A program made the position numbers and the translations under genes. Below the pieces are notes generated by a model. The model worked only from the letters and a program-made list of their open reading frames with translations. It did not search any database and was not told the DNA's origin. This document shows positions 24,701-36,335 of a DNA stretch of 64,000 bases, piece by piece; positions within the stretch are counted from its first letter, which is position 1, and each line of letters begins with the position of its first letter. The DNA is taken from positions 2,270,985 to 2,334,984 of the forward strand of contig CM041204.1 of assembly GCA_023078555.1 (NCBI GenBank), in the 5' to 3' direction. The DNA is from Ulva prolifera (lineage: Eukaryota > Chlorophyta > Ulvophyceae > Ulvales > Ulvaceae).

Positions 24701-25912
24701 AGTGAGTGTTTGTCGCGGCAAGCGTGTTTGTCCTGCATGCCTGCGAGGACTGTTTAACCTGAATACCATAACACTGTACATGAGGCAAGCTCTTTGACAG
24801 CGAGACATTGATCTGGAATGCAAGTGCAAGTTCATTATGGTATATTGTGAAGGCCTTGCATCCGTGCAGGAGGCTCGGGAAAGCCATATGGTGCTCTGCA
24901 AGCGCTCAAGGCGCGCCTTTGCGAGGGCCTCGGCGCCGTGGAGCAAGCCCTCCTCACTCGCCACATCGAGGCCACTTTGGTCTCACCTGTGACCGACGAC
25001 GATCCTGCGGCATCTTCTCGCCGGTTGCTGCTCTGCGACGCAGTCGCGTGCATGGACCGCAGCGACTCGATGCACGTGCCTGCTTCCCTTGTGGACACGG
25101 CGAGAAAGCTGCTGGAGCAGGCAGGTACGCAGTCCCTGGCATTCTTGGATTTGGCGTATCGTGCTTACAGACCCCAGTACAAATCTGTGATTTGCGCTGT
25201 ACGGAATTCTTGCTGGATGGTACACTACATCAGTGTCTCCCAGTGGGCCCCTCTGTAGACACAGTGAAACCACACTCATGCACACAGCCATGTAGGCATG
25301 CATGCTCAGGAGCACAGACACAAACATATCCTGCACGCACCTCCGTGCTACCAGCAGCGCTGTCCTGGCCGACCGGCCAGAGGGGGGGCTCTGAGATCTA
25401 TCTTCCGACCCTGCAATTGTGGGTTGTCCTCTGTTTCAGGACCATGCCATTGCTCCTACACTCAATGCTACTGAGCCATTCTAGTTTCTGACCCTGCAAA
25501 GGTGAATATCCTTCTGTTTCGGGACCATGCCACTGCTGCTGCATCCACTGCCTCACCGACTGCGGCACCCACTGCTGCAGGTGAAGCGGCAGACGGCATG
25601 CGGCCGGTGCGCGAGTACCACACGATGCTCGGCACGGCGGTGGTCATGGAGCTCACCGAGCCGGTCGCCCCCAGCGCCACCCAGCCCGCCGTCGCGGGCC
25701 TGCGGCACGCGCGCCTCGAGGTCGGCACCGCCGTCTGCACCGTGCCGCGCTGCGGCGCGACTCTGTCCGGCAACCCAGAGGCAGGGGGCCCGCGCTGCTG
25801 CGCATGCATGCAGCCATACCCGCGCGCGTGGCGACAGGGGTGCGTCTACTGCGGCACGCGCGTCGCGCGGCTGGGGATGCTCAAGCAGCTGGATGTGCCG
25901 GCGCTGCTGTAG
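9704..25912 (+). CDS. WD40-type protein, probable TFIIIC delta/90-kDa subunit-like
   Basis: Eighteen exons keep frame throughout: 9704-9963, 10063-10177, 10477-10612, 10953-11683, 12049-12221, 12986-13182, 13510-13679, 13910-14189, 14503-14675, 17306-17789, 18317-18547, 18704-18999, 19220-19543, 21282-21630, 21962-22494, 22715-22952, 24870-25124, 25581-25912 (1758 residues). Blade-like segments: AWSEDNVIAYCSQRSISLL near the N terminus, MSWSPSGMAPDGGCVLIVV and GQVVLFG next, later AIAVGTRAGHVLLWR, VTAVTWVPG and LLVGTARGGVSAF. The C terminus has paired cysteines (CTVPRC, CCAC, CVYC) compatible with the zinc module of TFIIIC90. Exon 4 encodes a basic Ala/Arg/RG-rich insert; exon 10 is acidic and Gly/Ser-rich. 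Inference: RNA polymerase III initiation factor with histone acetyltransferase-related subunit ancestry. Exons 5-9 are helical and unrecognised. The exon 7 donor (gtccac) is the weakest junction. Two adjacent genes joined by the 2.6-kb intron is the main alternative, but the phases fit one gene. Confidence 0.55.
11406..11427 (+). repeat. AGC triplet tract encoding poly-serine
   Basis: About seven AGC codons in exon 4 of the WD40-type gene encode a run of serines just before the acidic and RG-rich segment. The tract is in frame and probably length-variable. Confidence 0.8.
12228..12282 (+). repeat. CCCCTAAC-like C-rich minisatellite
   Basis: Imperfect units of the form CCCCGCACCCCTAAC repeat three to four times within the intron between exons 5 and 6 of the WD40-type gene. 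It resembles interstitial telomere-like sequence but is not an exact CCCTAAA array. Confidence 0.6.
14676..17305 (+). other. Large intron of the WD40-type gene
   Basis: This 2.6-kb intron joins exon 9 (ending in CAGCAG before gtgccg) to exon 10 (after gtgcag). I see no exon-like motif in it. A tRNA B-box-like string occurs on the minus strand near 16935, and the TGCTG microsatellite lies at its left end. Confidence 0.4.
14789..14814 (+). repeat. TGCTG pentanucleotide microsatellite
   Basis: About five perfect TGCTG units lie inside the 2.6-kb intron between exons 9 and 10 of the WD40-type gene. Scattered shorter GCTGT runs occur elsewhere, for example near 26060 and 30510. Confidence 0.85.
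19581..19706. repeat. Long intronic hairpin (51-nt arms, 24-nt loop)
   Basis: Bases 19581-19631 pair with the reverse complement of 19656-19706 at 46 of 51 positions by direct comparison, leaving a 24-nt loop. It lies in the intron between exons 13 and 14 of the WD40-type gene, sense-transcribed with it. The size and near-perfect stem fit either a foldback/MITE element or a microRNA-type precursor; the sequence alone does not decide. Confidence 0.85.
19890..21069. mobile_element. hAT-type DNA transposon, non-autonomous or decayed
   Basis: The ends are inverted repeats, CAGTGCTCTACAA at 19890-19902 and its exact reverse complement at 21057-21069, with similarity continuing inward for another dozen bases (CCcCCG versus CCgCCG, then TTTT). 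It is flanked by a perfect 8-bp direct duplication, GCGGGCAT at 19882-19889 and 21070-21077. A CAGTG terminus plus an 8-bp target duplication is the hAT signature. The element is 1180 bp, too short for a full transposase, and sits in an intron of the WD40-type gene. Palindromic CGGGC/GCCCG motifs recur near the right end, as hAT subterminal repeats often do. Confidence 0.88.
20158..20647 (-). pseudogene. Broken coding remnant inside the hAT element
   Basis: Two overlapping minus-strand frames lie back to back. Frame one, 20647-20495 (50 residues), starts with ATG and holds a basic PRKRARDE stretch like a nuclear localisation signal. Frame two, 20541-20158 (127 residues), has FEDFREQHFDPNRPIDDKEG and an acidic C terminus (YSDNDDEQDIERDELE). 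The protein is not recognisable as a transposase catalytic domain. The frame change suggests a frameshifted relic, a cargo gene fragment, or a missed small intron. Confidence 0.5.
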
Positions 25913-26279
25913 GCTGCGGGGGGCCACCCGCATGGAAGCGCGCGCGTGCGGATCCGTGCTGTGCTGTGTGGCTACAGGGGTTTTGATTGGCACAAGCGAG
26001 GTTCAGTTCTTTTGAGGATAGCGAGACGAACATGATGGCATCTAGGCACAGGCCGCCGTGCTGTGCTGCGTGGGCCGTGCTGTGCTCGTGCTGTTCGCAT
26101 AGCTGGCACGCAGCCCTTTGCAGGGGGGGATGTATCTAAGGCGCATGCGTATGCATGGCTGCAAGCGCGCATCTGAAGCATGGAGAGCGGTGTGCTGTGT
26201 GCTGCTGGTGGCTGGACTCCGGCGACCCCGCGGCGGCTGGAGGGGAAGTTTTGTCGTGGCGGTGGGGGACACAGGGTGT

Positions 26280-26312
<33 letters not shown>

Positions 26313-27658
26313 ACCGTTCCTGTGACTGATGACACAGTCGGCCTCAACCCGGATCACTGCTCCTTGCCTGGCGAATTGCAGGGCCTGTGACGCAGGGGGC
26401 AGAGGGATGGGGGTGAACCTGCAGTGGCGCATGCAGGCACCTGCTGTGTACGCTACCCACTCAGCCGTGGCGTATCATCCGCTGTGGGGTGTAATTGGTA
26501 GTGTGAGAAAATGGATTGTTTCAAGCATGGGCAGCTGGCGCGTGCGCACCGGCAGGTGGACAAGCTAGGCACACTGAAAGAATGTGATGCCAATTTGACT
26601 TGCTATGTACCGCGATGCTACCTTCCAGCCTCATGGGTGGTGTTATCGTGCAGCGTCACGGATGTGTTGAGAGCCAGCGATTGCTTGTGTGTGTGGTGCC
26701 GCAGATTGTGTCCTGCGGTGCTGATTGCCTCTCTGGATGTGTCCTTGCAACACAGAACGCATGATCACAGGCCATCGCACGGTGGAACACCTACACGGAC
26801 CGCGTCTGGGCGTTCCTCCTTCGGATTCAGAGCCGATGGAAAAATTGCTGTTACATATGCGCACGTGCCATGCCACAGCGATGTAATGAACACTCCTGAA
26901 AGTAGCCCCTTAAATCAGCGCTTGCAATCGCCAGTGCCCTGAAGGCCTGCACATATTTCGGCTATTGCTCATGGCTCCTCAAAAGCAACCACCCTGCCCC
27001 ACTGACTTTTTGCTGCTTATGCTCCCAAGCACCAGGTGTGTCCTGCTCTGCCCGCGTGTAAGCTTCATGGCGGGCGAGTGTGCTGCAGGTTCGTGCCACA
27101 TGCGTGCTAAGCACCACACTGTCCATTCTGATGCGCTCGTAATATCTGGCTGTAGGTGAGCAAGGGCATGTCGCCTTCGCCCCGCGTCTGCATGTCCACT
27201 TCCGCAGCTACCCAATTGCAGCTGCCCCAGTCGCCCCTCAGCCCTGGCTCTTGCGGGAGCTGCCATGTACGGCAGGCTTATCACGCATGCATGCTCGCGT
27301 GAGTGCTTGCTGAATGGCCCGGGCGCGATCGGAACGCTGAGGCTAGAGTGTGGAGCGGGTCGGGCTCGGGCCGCTCAAACCATCCCGCCACAGCTGTGCA
27401 ATTCACCACACCCCACACCCCAACCCCCCGGCTTCTGTACACTCACCGCCGACACCGTAACCCCACGCGATGCCACAAGCACAGCGCTCCGCTGTGCCCG
27501 CAACGAGGAGACCGCCCCGGCACGCTCGCCGTGGCCTGGACGAAAGTGGCCCGCGGGCGACGCCGGTGCCGCGAGAGCGCCCCCCCCACCCGGCACATGA
27601 ACCCACTCCTTCTGCTGACAGTCCATCAGCAGAGGGAGTGTGGCCCCGGCAGTGGCGC
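25913..27658. other. Convergent intergenic region
   Basis: Lies between the 3' ends of the plus-strand WD40-type gene and the minus-strand cellulose synthase. No coding segment is supported. It holds a 31-base G run at 26281-26311 and GTGCT-rich low-complexity sequence. Both 3' untranslated regions are expected here. Confidence 0.5.
26281..26311 (+). repeat. 31-base poly-G tract
   Basis: An uninterrupted run of 31 G residues between convergent genes, preceded by a small GACAC/GTGTC hairpin. The exact length should be treated as uncertain because such runs are error-prone in sequencing. Confidence 0.85.
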
Positions 27659-30600
27659 CTAGATGGGCTGAGCCTCGGCGCAGTCGCCGGGGCGGGGCAG
27701 GAAGTCGGGGTTGTCGAGCAGCTGCCCGATGTACTGCACGCCGACACGGAACTCGATGAGGATGCACACGATCGAGATCGAGCCGATGAGCAGCGGCACC
27801 CAGATCTTCATCACCCACTCCGCGCGCTCCTGCACTGCCATGTACCTGCACCACCGCCGCCGCCGCCTCAGCTGAGTGTTCTTGCTCCACATGTCCATTT
27901 GTCAAGCGAAAGCGCGGAGTTAAAACATTGCGACGGTGGACATCAAAGATGGCGGCGCTGCCACAGGGTGTTAGGGTGTGAGGGTGCATTGATGCTGCGG
28001 CAGCACCGTGCGGCCGTTCGAGTAGAGACGCGATCTTTGCCGCAGGTCGAGGCATGCATGTGCCTCGACAGGGTTGTGGCGGCAGACGCGCCGCAGGCTC
28101 GCGGGCACGCGCCCGTACGTACGGCACGGGACTGCTTGACGCATGCTACAGGAGACACAAATAGCTACCCTACACACATGCACTGCATGCTGGATTCGCG
28201 TTGCTGCCCGCCTCGCCGCCTTTGTCCTTTTAACATTGCACACATGCAGGGAGTGGGGTGCGCACATGAGGAAGAGCATCCCCGGGACGGCCTCCACGAA
28301 GCCAAAGACGAGCGCGATGAGCTGCACGTTCTCGTTCTCGCAGCCGCGCACACTGATGATGGCGCTCTTGTTGCCGAGGCGGATGAAGCCGACGGTGACG
28401 GCGAAGAGGTTCATCAGCGTGATGCCGAGCAGCACCCAGAAGTCGAAGGTGCCCTCCCACGGCATCACCTTCTTGCGCACCTCCGTGATCTTGGACAGCG
28501 CGTCGTGGATCTTGTACAGCTTCAGGCCCTTCAGCACCCTCTGCATGCCGCCAGCCCAGATAAACAGATGCCACCGCCAGCCCATATAGAAAATGCATGG
28601 CATTTCTGACACACATGCAGCACACGTAAGGCAGTGGTCACACGTGTAACAGAACCCCGCCGGCCCTGCGACTCTCTGTATTTCGCAGCACGCAGCGTGC
28701 TGACGGGACATGGGTGCGCCACAGGAACAACGGACCAAAGCTGCCTCACACCACGCAATCCATACAATCCAACACAGCCACCTGAGTGCAGCCACCTGAG
28801 CAGGTTCAGCTGCCTGAACGAGGCTACTTGCATAAACACCCCACACGACCACCGGACCGCATGCCAGCACGGGACACGCACCGGGATCATCGGGCCGCCG
28901 TTGTCGCGCTCCACCTCCTCTGTCACCGGCGCCGGCTCCGCGGGCTTCTCCTCGGCCGCCGGCGCTGCCGGCTTCGGCGCGCCGCCGGCCTTGATCGTCA
29001 CCTTGAACGCGCCGGGGCGCTTCCATCCCGTGTACACCATGATCGTGTTGAGCACGGCCTTCACGTTCACGAAGAACAGCACCCGCGCCATCGTCTGGCC
29101 GTAGATCGCGGCGCGCGACAGCTCCAGCGTGTCGGCGTAGCTGCTGATCAGGAACGTCGTGACGAGCTTCGCGAAGTGCGTGAACCACAGCAGCGGGTCG
29201 ATGCCGTACGGGCAGATGTTGAGCACGAGGCACATCAGCGGCATCGTGAACATGATCGGCTCGCTCCAGATGAGCGTCCAGTGGAGGACCATCGGGATCC
29301 AGTAGAGGGACTTCTGCCAGAAGGACATGTGCGGCTGCTTGCGCCAGAAGACGGAGGAGGGGTCGAGGATGTACATGTGGGCGGCGGCGGCCCAGCGGGA
29401 GCGCTGCTTCCAGATGTCGCGGGCGCCGCGGGGCACCTCGCCCTTTGCGAGCACCTCCGCGAGGAACACTGACCTGCACGCCGGCGTACGGTCGGTGTCA
29501 AGTAGACCGTTTCATCTAGGTCTTTCCAGATAGAACAATTCAGAATATTCAGGTATGATTTCTAGACGGCAGCCCTGATAATGCTAGACACCGCCCTGTA
29601 CGCCGGCGCTCGGGGTCGCCGGGCCAGATCGAACACAACCGTTCACCAAGGTCTTGACGAACAGACCAATTTCGAATATTCAGGTCTGATTTCTAGGGTA
29701 AAGACCTGAAAAATGGTGCCAGCCGACCCAAGCACTGCCGCACGGACAGGCCCACCGGGCGAGGTGTGCGCGAGGAACCCGTGTGGACGGTCGTCTGCGG
29801 GAGACATCTCGTCACGAGTCAGAATGGGCGACACCACGCGGCGCATGTGCTCGCACTGGGTGATGAATGGAGACGAGGCAGGCGTGTGGTGACACAGCGG
29901 CATAGCGTACATCGATTGGAGCTGTATGCATGCACGTGCAACCCAATGCGTGATGTGTGAATCAGCAATGTTTTGTCGCAATGCCGATGCACACCTGAAG
30001 CCGAGGGTGTGGACGCGGGACCCGAGGTCGATGTCCTCGGCGACCAGCACCTCCGAGAAGAGCTGCCGATGCTGGTCACCGCCGAGCTGCTCCTCCATCA
30101 GCTTCTTCGTGCCGGACGGCAGCGACTGCGTCTCGTGGCCGTGGGGGTTCTCGTCGAAGCGGCAGGCCATGAAGGCCGCGCGCGCGCGCACCATCACGTT
30201 GGTGCCTGCACGACGACTCAGCCCTCAGGAAGCCGGGGGGGAGGGGGGGGGGGGGGGGGGGGGGTCCACTATACCATCTGTGCCGGCGCAGCGATTCTGT
30301 GTGATCCCGATCATATTACAAGATCTCGGGCCATTGAATGGCAGAGCACCGACTCAAAGCACCCAACATATAGCAACAACAGCAACGACGCAAGGAGCGA
30401 TTGTGTGTGGGGGGCACGAGAGCAGCGCAGCCCTTGGGTGCGGACGTGCTACCGCCTGAGATTGGGATAGGCTGGCACAGAAAAAAAGAAAAAAGAGACA
30501 GGTGCTGTGCTGCCTGCTGTGCTGTGTGCGGTGAAGCATGCTGTGATGCGTGCTGTGGTAATGCGGTGTACTGTGGGGTGGGGTGTAGGGTGTACTCTGA

Positions 30601-33600
30601 GGTGTACCCTGTGGTACCAGCAAGAGGAGAGCTACGTTGATCTGGTACCAGCCAGACAAACCCTACATGGGAATGAAGGACGAGCATCGCATCACAGTGC
30701 ATAGCGAAAGTGTGAAGTCCGTTTGAAAAAAAGGGAAATGACATGGGATGAGGTGGAGGCCTATAGAGATGAGACCAAACGAGAGTCTCTTTGGGGCCAG
30801 TTTCTGTGCACAACCTCATTCACAGATTGAAGAGCTTGTACACAGCAGATCCTGGCTGTCAGCAGGGTTCAGGATAGCCTTCCCACTGGCAATTAAGGCT
30901 AGAAATCATTTCTCATGTCATTTTCCTGTTCTCACCAATCAGAGCCAGGCTTCCAGGCTTCCACGCAACCACACCCCTAGCAGGGCCCCCCTCAGCATCT
31001 TGCCAGACTAAACAGATGTGAGAGCATGTGGGCAAACCAGCACCAGGCCAAAACTCAGCACACAGGCGGATAAAAGTTTTCGAGGTAACCTGCTACCCCG
31101 CTGACCTGCCGTCTCGCAAGCAATCACACACACCATCCACTCAAATACCCGAGACAGCGCGCGCGGCCAGACACCAGCCATGCGGGCCCAGGGGTGCCAG
31201 AACTGGCCCCAGCGACAAGCTGCGAACACGTGATATGATATGCAGTATGGTACATGCAGAGCACGGCCGACGGGGGGTGTGCCGCACCGGTGACGAAGCA
31301 GCAGCCCGCGCCAAAGTAGTACGGCATGAGGCGGAACATGAAGTTGTAGTTGCTGTTGTCGAAGCAGTCCGGCTGCACCTCGTTGTGGAAGCTCTGCGGG
31401 ATGAGGCACACGGCGCACTCCTTGTCGAGCATGACCGCGCACGCCTTCGCGAAGAAGTCGGGCTCCACGAGGTGGTCGCAGTCCATGACCATGAGGATGT
31501 CCTTGTGCGGGATGTCCGCCGTCTGCCGGATGTTGGGGTACATGTGCTTGAGGACCATGTGGTTGATGTTGGAGGACTTGCCGTTGAGCTGGTGCGGCAG
31601 CGCCTTGCGGTCGCCGACCCAGATCACGTTCGGGTGGCCGCCTGCAACAGCGCGTCGAGCGTGAGTGCCCCATCATGATTGGGTAGTCGACAAGGACTCA
31701 TGGAGGGTTGTGTGGCACAGCGCCAAAACAAAATTTGTGCATGATCAAAACTGGAGCATTATCAAGTGACAGGCATCGCATCACTAGAAGCCATCCGACG
31801 ATGCGTGCACTCATCCAGCACAATACCGAACCAACCTCAAAGGCTACCCATACGAGCGCGCCATCGTGACTGGGACGGCGAAGCGGGACGCGGTGCGAGG
31901 AAGCTTAAGCCAGCGCGAAGGTCGCGCACTCAGTCGGTTGTATGCATGCACTCAGCGCGCGCTGGCTCCAGAGCAGACACCGCGAGATCAGTCATACATG
32001 CATGCATGGATGTATGTAAATTGTCCTCCTCAAGCCACCCACGTGGTGCACATGACCGGTCGGCTTCATGATCGAGTGCGACCTCCGACCTCGAGCGGAG
32101 GTCTGCGGAGATGCGCTGCCGCTGCGGCGCTCGCGGCCTCCTCACCAACGGGTGACACCTTGCGGGCACGTCGAGATGTAGGTTTGGACATTCGCACAGC
32201 GAAATATCCCGTAAGCAGCTGGGCAGAGCTGCACAGTGTGCTGCCAGTGGCAGCACCATGTGAAGTTGGCAGTGGCAACCCCCACTAGAGGGTCCACGGC
32301 GCCATGCAGCCCACCCCGCTGAGCACATAAAAGATTTTCGACACACTCAATGTGCCCAAATCACTGTGAAGCTCAGCGTCATCCGCGACTTTCTCAGCAG
32401 GCGGGCCGTGCCCCAGAACATAGTGCCCCAGAACATACACCGAGGCCAATAGCCACTCGTGCGACCGCCAACGGGCTGCACAGGATGCTGAACAGAGAGA
32501 GAGGGGGGGGGGAGGGGGGGCGGGCGCACGGCGGTGGAACTCCTCGCACATGACGCGCTTGTCCTCCGAGCACTGGAACTTCTTCTTCGCGCCGTCGTCG
32601 CCGATGTAAACGACCTTCTTGCAGTACACCGGCGCCTCGGCGGCGAGCAGGTGCTCCACGCACAGCTTCACCGTCTCCACGGGCTCGTTGTACGTGCAAA
32701 CCATGATGTTGACCTGCTGCAGCACCCCCCGCCGCGCGACAATCTGCGCACACGCACGCCACAGTCGGGTCACGGCGGTCCCAGTTCCGCCCTTGACGGT
32801 GTGTTGGGGCACAATGTATAGTGATGAATCTGGAAGAGATCAGCGGCGCGGTGTGATCGGGCCCCACGGCGGAGCACGGGAGCGCACGCAGCGCCGCCTC
32901 GGTACCAGGGTTGGGTCATCGGTCCCGATCACACAGAATAATTCCGACTATTGAGGTCTAATTTCGGGGTGGCAGCCCTGTAAATGCTACAAAGTGACCC
33001 AACGCTGCTCGGTACACGGAGACTTGAGTGGGCGGGGTGGGGAGGGGGTGGGGGTGCGTATGGCTAGCGGACATCCTGGCTGCCGCAGAAGCACAGTGAG
33101 CAAAGGAGGAGGTATGCAGGTAGTATGCAAAGGGGGAGAGAACGGCTGCGGGGATCTCACGTCACCACAACTTGCATCAGCGATTTACCTTACGCGAACT
33201 GGTGACGTACAAAAGGGGCCAGGGCTGGAACTTGGGGCACGCCATGGGAAAGGAGGGCCCCTGTCGCCACCGCCTGACCACGGCAGCCCCCAAAAACTAA
33301 GAGAAACGTCATGGCGGTTGAGGGCGGAGGGGCGGGGAGGGGGGGGGAGGCGGCACCTCGCGGAGCTGAGCGACGCGCTCGGGCGACATCTCGAAGAACT
33401 TGGTGTCCTGGCGCTTGAACATCTGCTGCGACAAGTGGACGAGGATGAAGCCGCCGATCTCTGCGGCCAGCACGCAGCACGACCACCAGAAGCTGTACGT
33501 GTTGTCCTCCACGATGCGGCGCAGCACCTCGTAGCGGGGGTTGTCCAGCACAGACTGCACGCAGGGCGGCGGCCGCCGATTCAATAAAGAAATTGTGGCA

Positions 33601-34668
33601 GGAGTACGATGCGGCACTGTGCAGACGGGGGGGGGGACCGAATGACGAGATCCAGGGCAGCAGGATAGGGACGGCCGGTACGAGGACACACGGTCCCGGA
33701 TTTCGAAGTTTTCGGTGTACTCCTAATGGTTCTGGCGATGATTTCATGCAAACAATAATGCATACAGTACAGGGCAAGGCCAGCACGGAGTAGGTGTTGT
33801 GTGGTGCTCTGCGGGGATGGCTACAGCTGTGCAATGATGTGTGAATGAGGACGTGGTGACACAGGCCCTAGGCAGGGGTTGACTCAACGCCGTTGAACAT
33901 ACATCTGAGTTGCAGGAAGGATTCTAGGCCAGGCCTGGTCTGGGAGTGCGATGCAGTGAGGGGGATGAGTGGCCATGGCGGTGGGGAGGTCCCAGGCGAG
34001 TGGAAGAGCACCTGGGGGATTTCGTCTCCGACGCCGAGGGGCGGGTCGAGTTCCTGGAGGAGCTCGCCTGCAGTGATGACGTTGTCATCGACATCGATGA
34101 AGCCTCGGTTGAGCGGGATCTCGACAGACTGTCGGCCTTGGCCGATGTAGATGAGGCGCACAACCACGTAGACGATGGAGGCCACGATCGACATCGCGTA
34201 GAGGAACATGTACAGGTAGTTGTAGGTGTACGTTGTGGTGGCGTGGTAATGCTTCGCTGTTGATGCCGGAGCTTCTGCCATTCGTTGGTTGGCAGTGACG
34301 CGCAGGGCGCCTGTCCGAGCGGGATTCCGGATTGCCACCGAGTTGCTGGTGTCGCCCTCGAGGATGTTGGTGATCGCATCGTTGAGATCTACATATATTT
34401 AGTAGATGATAGCATTCGCATGTCAGGGCCACAGCCGGGGAGGTGAGTGCAGCCTGACACAGCGCGCACCGTTGAAGTCCTGCTGATCCGGGCCTAGTGC
34501 TCCGTACGGGTTTCGTGCCACTGGATCCGTGCTGTATCCGTTTTGCTCCAGGCCAATGCTGACACTAGCATCAGCTGTCGGATACCCGGCTCCACCATTG
34601 CGGCCGTTCTTGGAGCCTTGCGGGACGAAGCGGTTCTGCCCGGAATTGGTACGCTTGTAATCGCCCAT
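27659..34668 (-). CDS. Cellulose synthase-type GT2 glycosyltransferase
   Basis: Nine exons, all phase-consistent: 34668-34470, 34388-34012, 33554-33357, 32743-32530, 31641-31288, 30205-29995, 29473-28882, 28540-28266, 27845-27659 (868 residues). It polymerises beta-1,4-glucan from UDP-glucose in the plasma membrane. Seen: hydrophilic N terminus, membrane segments near 124-147 and 214-233, DDG at 307-309, DCD (DxD) at 383-385, AED at 503-505 in place of the usual TED, and QRSRW (QxxRW) at 541-545, then several C-terminal membrane spans interrupted by an Ala/Pro/Glu-rich loop. There is no plant RING zinc finger, no plant-conserved insert and no PilZ domain, so it is not a land-plant rosette CesA; a related GT2 beta-glycan synthase is possible. 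It is divergent from the GH9 gene. Two MITE copies lie in intron 6 and one in intron 3. Confidence 0.9.
29479..29608 (-). mobile_element. MITE-like element, copy A
   Basis: About 130 bp bounded by inverted repeats CGCCGGCGTAC on the left and the same read in reverse complement at 29598-29608, with GGTGTC following inward on both sides. The internal core has the AATATTCAGG and GGCAGCCCTG boxes shared with the other copies. It lies in intron 6 of the cellulose synthase gene, six bases from the acceptor. Confidence 0.75.
29609..29745 (-). mobile_element. MITE-like element, copy B
   Basis: Directly follows copy A in the same orientation. The core AATTTCGAATATTCAGGTCT at about 29668-29687 and the right-hand GCCGACCCAAGC end match the family. 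The ends are diverged and the exact borders are approximate. Confidence 0.6.
30243..30264 (+). repeat. Poly-G tract in cellulose synthase intron
   Basis: A 22-base G run, preceded by a shorter G run at 30235-30241, in the intron between exons 5 and 6 of the minus-strand cellulose synthase gene (poly-C in its transcript). It lies about 30 bases from the exon 6 acceptor. Confidence 0.85.
32872..33012 (-). mobile_element. MITE-like element, copy C
   Basis: Carries GGGTTGGGTCA near its left end and TGACCCAACGC near its right end as inverted termini, with the core AATTCCGACTATTGAGGTCT and GGCAGCCCTG between. It lies in intron 3 of the cellulose synthase gene. Borders are approximate. Confidence 0.7.
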
Positions 34669-36335
34669 CGTGAAACGCTACCGCCTGAGCGGCAGATCTT
34701 GATGTAGCACAGCAATTGTCTGTAGTTGGTAGAACGTCAGCGGGCATCGGCAGTGTGCATTCGTCTGACATGTGCTTCCCGATACTTGTGGAGTGGCACT
34801 CATAAGGTACAGATCTCCATGACATACGCTCGATAGCAATAAGCAGCAACCTGCGTCGTTTTATGAGCCGTGGAGCAAAAGCAGTGGGTGGATGTGAACA
34901 CCTGCGTGTTGAGCGCTTGCGGCAGCTCGAGAGTGCACAGGCCCGTAGCAATCACAAGCTACAACGCAGCCATGAATTAAACCAAGTCATGCTGTAGGAT
35001 GACATTGCGACAGAGCGACATGGCTACCGACGCCTGCGTATCTCAGGCTCGCGGAAGCGTGCAATGCTGTACCGCACCAAGCACACAAGTATGTAAGCGT
35101 TAGGCAGCATGTAATATGGAGTCGATATATCTGGACGTACTTGGGAATGAGACGTTGCGCGGATAGCTCCTTATGGAAGTGAGTACGCAGCCACGACGGG
35201 CACGAGGTACACAAGATGCGTGAGAGCAGGAAAGATAAGGAATCGGCGGGCACGTGTACGTGCAGAATGCATCGTCGGTGCGGGAGGTTGCAATCTTTCA
35301 AGGGAGCCTGGCCTCTGGTGTTTGCTTCTGTTCAGATCGCATGCAGAAGCACATCATGAACATGACACACTGAGTGGTCCGTGCCTCGATTGTTGGTGTT
35401 GTTTCCTGTCAAATTACTAAAGTTTTGGGGGATACTGACCCAGAAACTTGTGAGTCTGCGGCCATGCAGCAAGTATTCGCACTTTACTCAATCCTGCGAC
35501 AAAAGGCAACAGGCGCGGCGCATCGCGGCGCATAGTGTGTTCGCAAGACTCGCAGCGCATGCAGAGCGCCCAGGGCAGGCACCTACAGTGATGGCATGCC
35601 CGTTTGCATACTGTATGCTCAAGAGGTTTCAATGCTCAGATATCGGCATAGAAAGCAGAAGTGCACAGTTCGTGAGCTACTCGTTCTAGCAGCGATACGG
35701 CTCTCCGGCAGGGAGGCGCACACAACTTTGCTTAGGCTACAACTGCTGCTGAAGTGAACTAATATTGGTGAAGGTAATGCTGCACGCTCCTACGTCATCG
35801 TGTTCTCGTGTACATCTGCAAGCCGCTGCGCCAGGTCGAGTGCCTCCCTTCACGCAGCTACTTTGGCGCACCCGCCGAACGCTTGAAGCATACTTACTGT
35901 GAAACCTGTTTATCTGGTGTCTGGAACCATCCACATTGGGGTCGCCCTGTTCGTTGATTTGTCACGTTCCGAAATCTGGCATGCTTTCCTCTGTATGCGA
36001 GCGATCGTACCGTGCCACCTATCCTACGCTAGATCTATTACAACGCATATATTCTTCCTCACTGTCTACAGACGTGCGGAAACGGGCAGTGTGGTGAAGC
36101 ATGCACGTACGTGCATCAGCTGCTCTGGAGTGAGTTGGCCTCCGCTGAACTCTTCGAGCATCCATTCTCTCCAGCCTTTTGATACAGTCATACTGCTGAA
36201 TTCGTGATGGCTTTGCAGGCTCTGGCTTCGCCGTTCCAGGCTAGGTACGAAGCGCAGCAACACAGCGTACTAGAAACTCTCCCATAAACGCACCGTCACA
36301 AGCAGCGGGTCAGTGCGGTTGCAGCTCGTCTGACC
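34669..36335. promoter_or_regulatory. Shared divergent promoter region, synthase/GH9
   Basis: These 1667 bp separate the two outward-facing start codons of the cellulose synthase (34668, minus) and the GH9 gene (36336, plus). I see no convincing coding segment. The region is less GC-rich than the exons. A bidirectional promoter co-regulating the two wall genes is an inference from the head-to-head layout; no specific binding site is claimed. Confidence 0.5.

Noticed and set aside
27375-29479. Long frames of 250 to 502 residues on both strands over the synthase 3' half
   Set aside because: The phased GT2 exons with QxxRW and membrane spans explain the locus; the long frames are shadows or run through introns.
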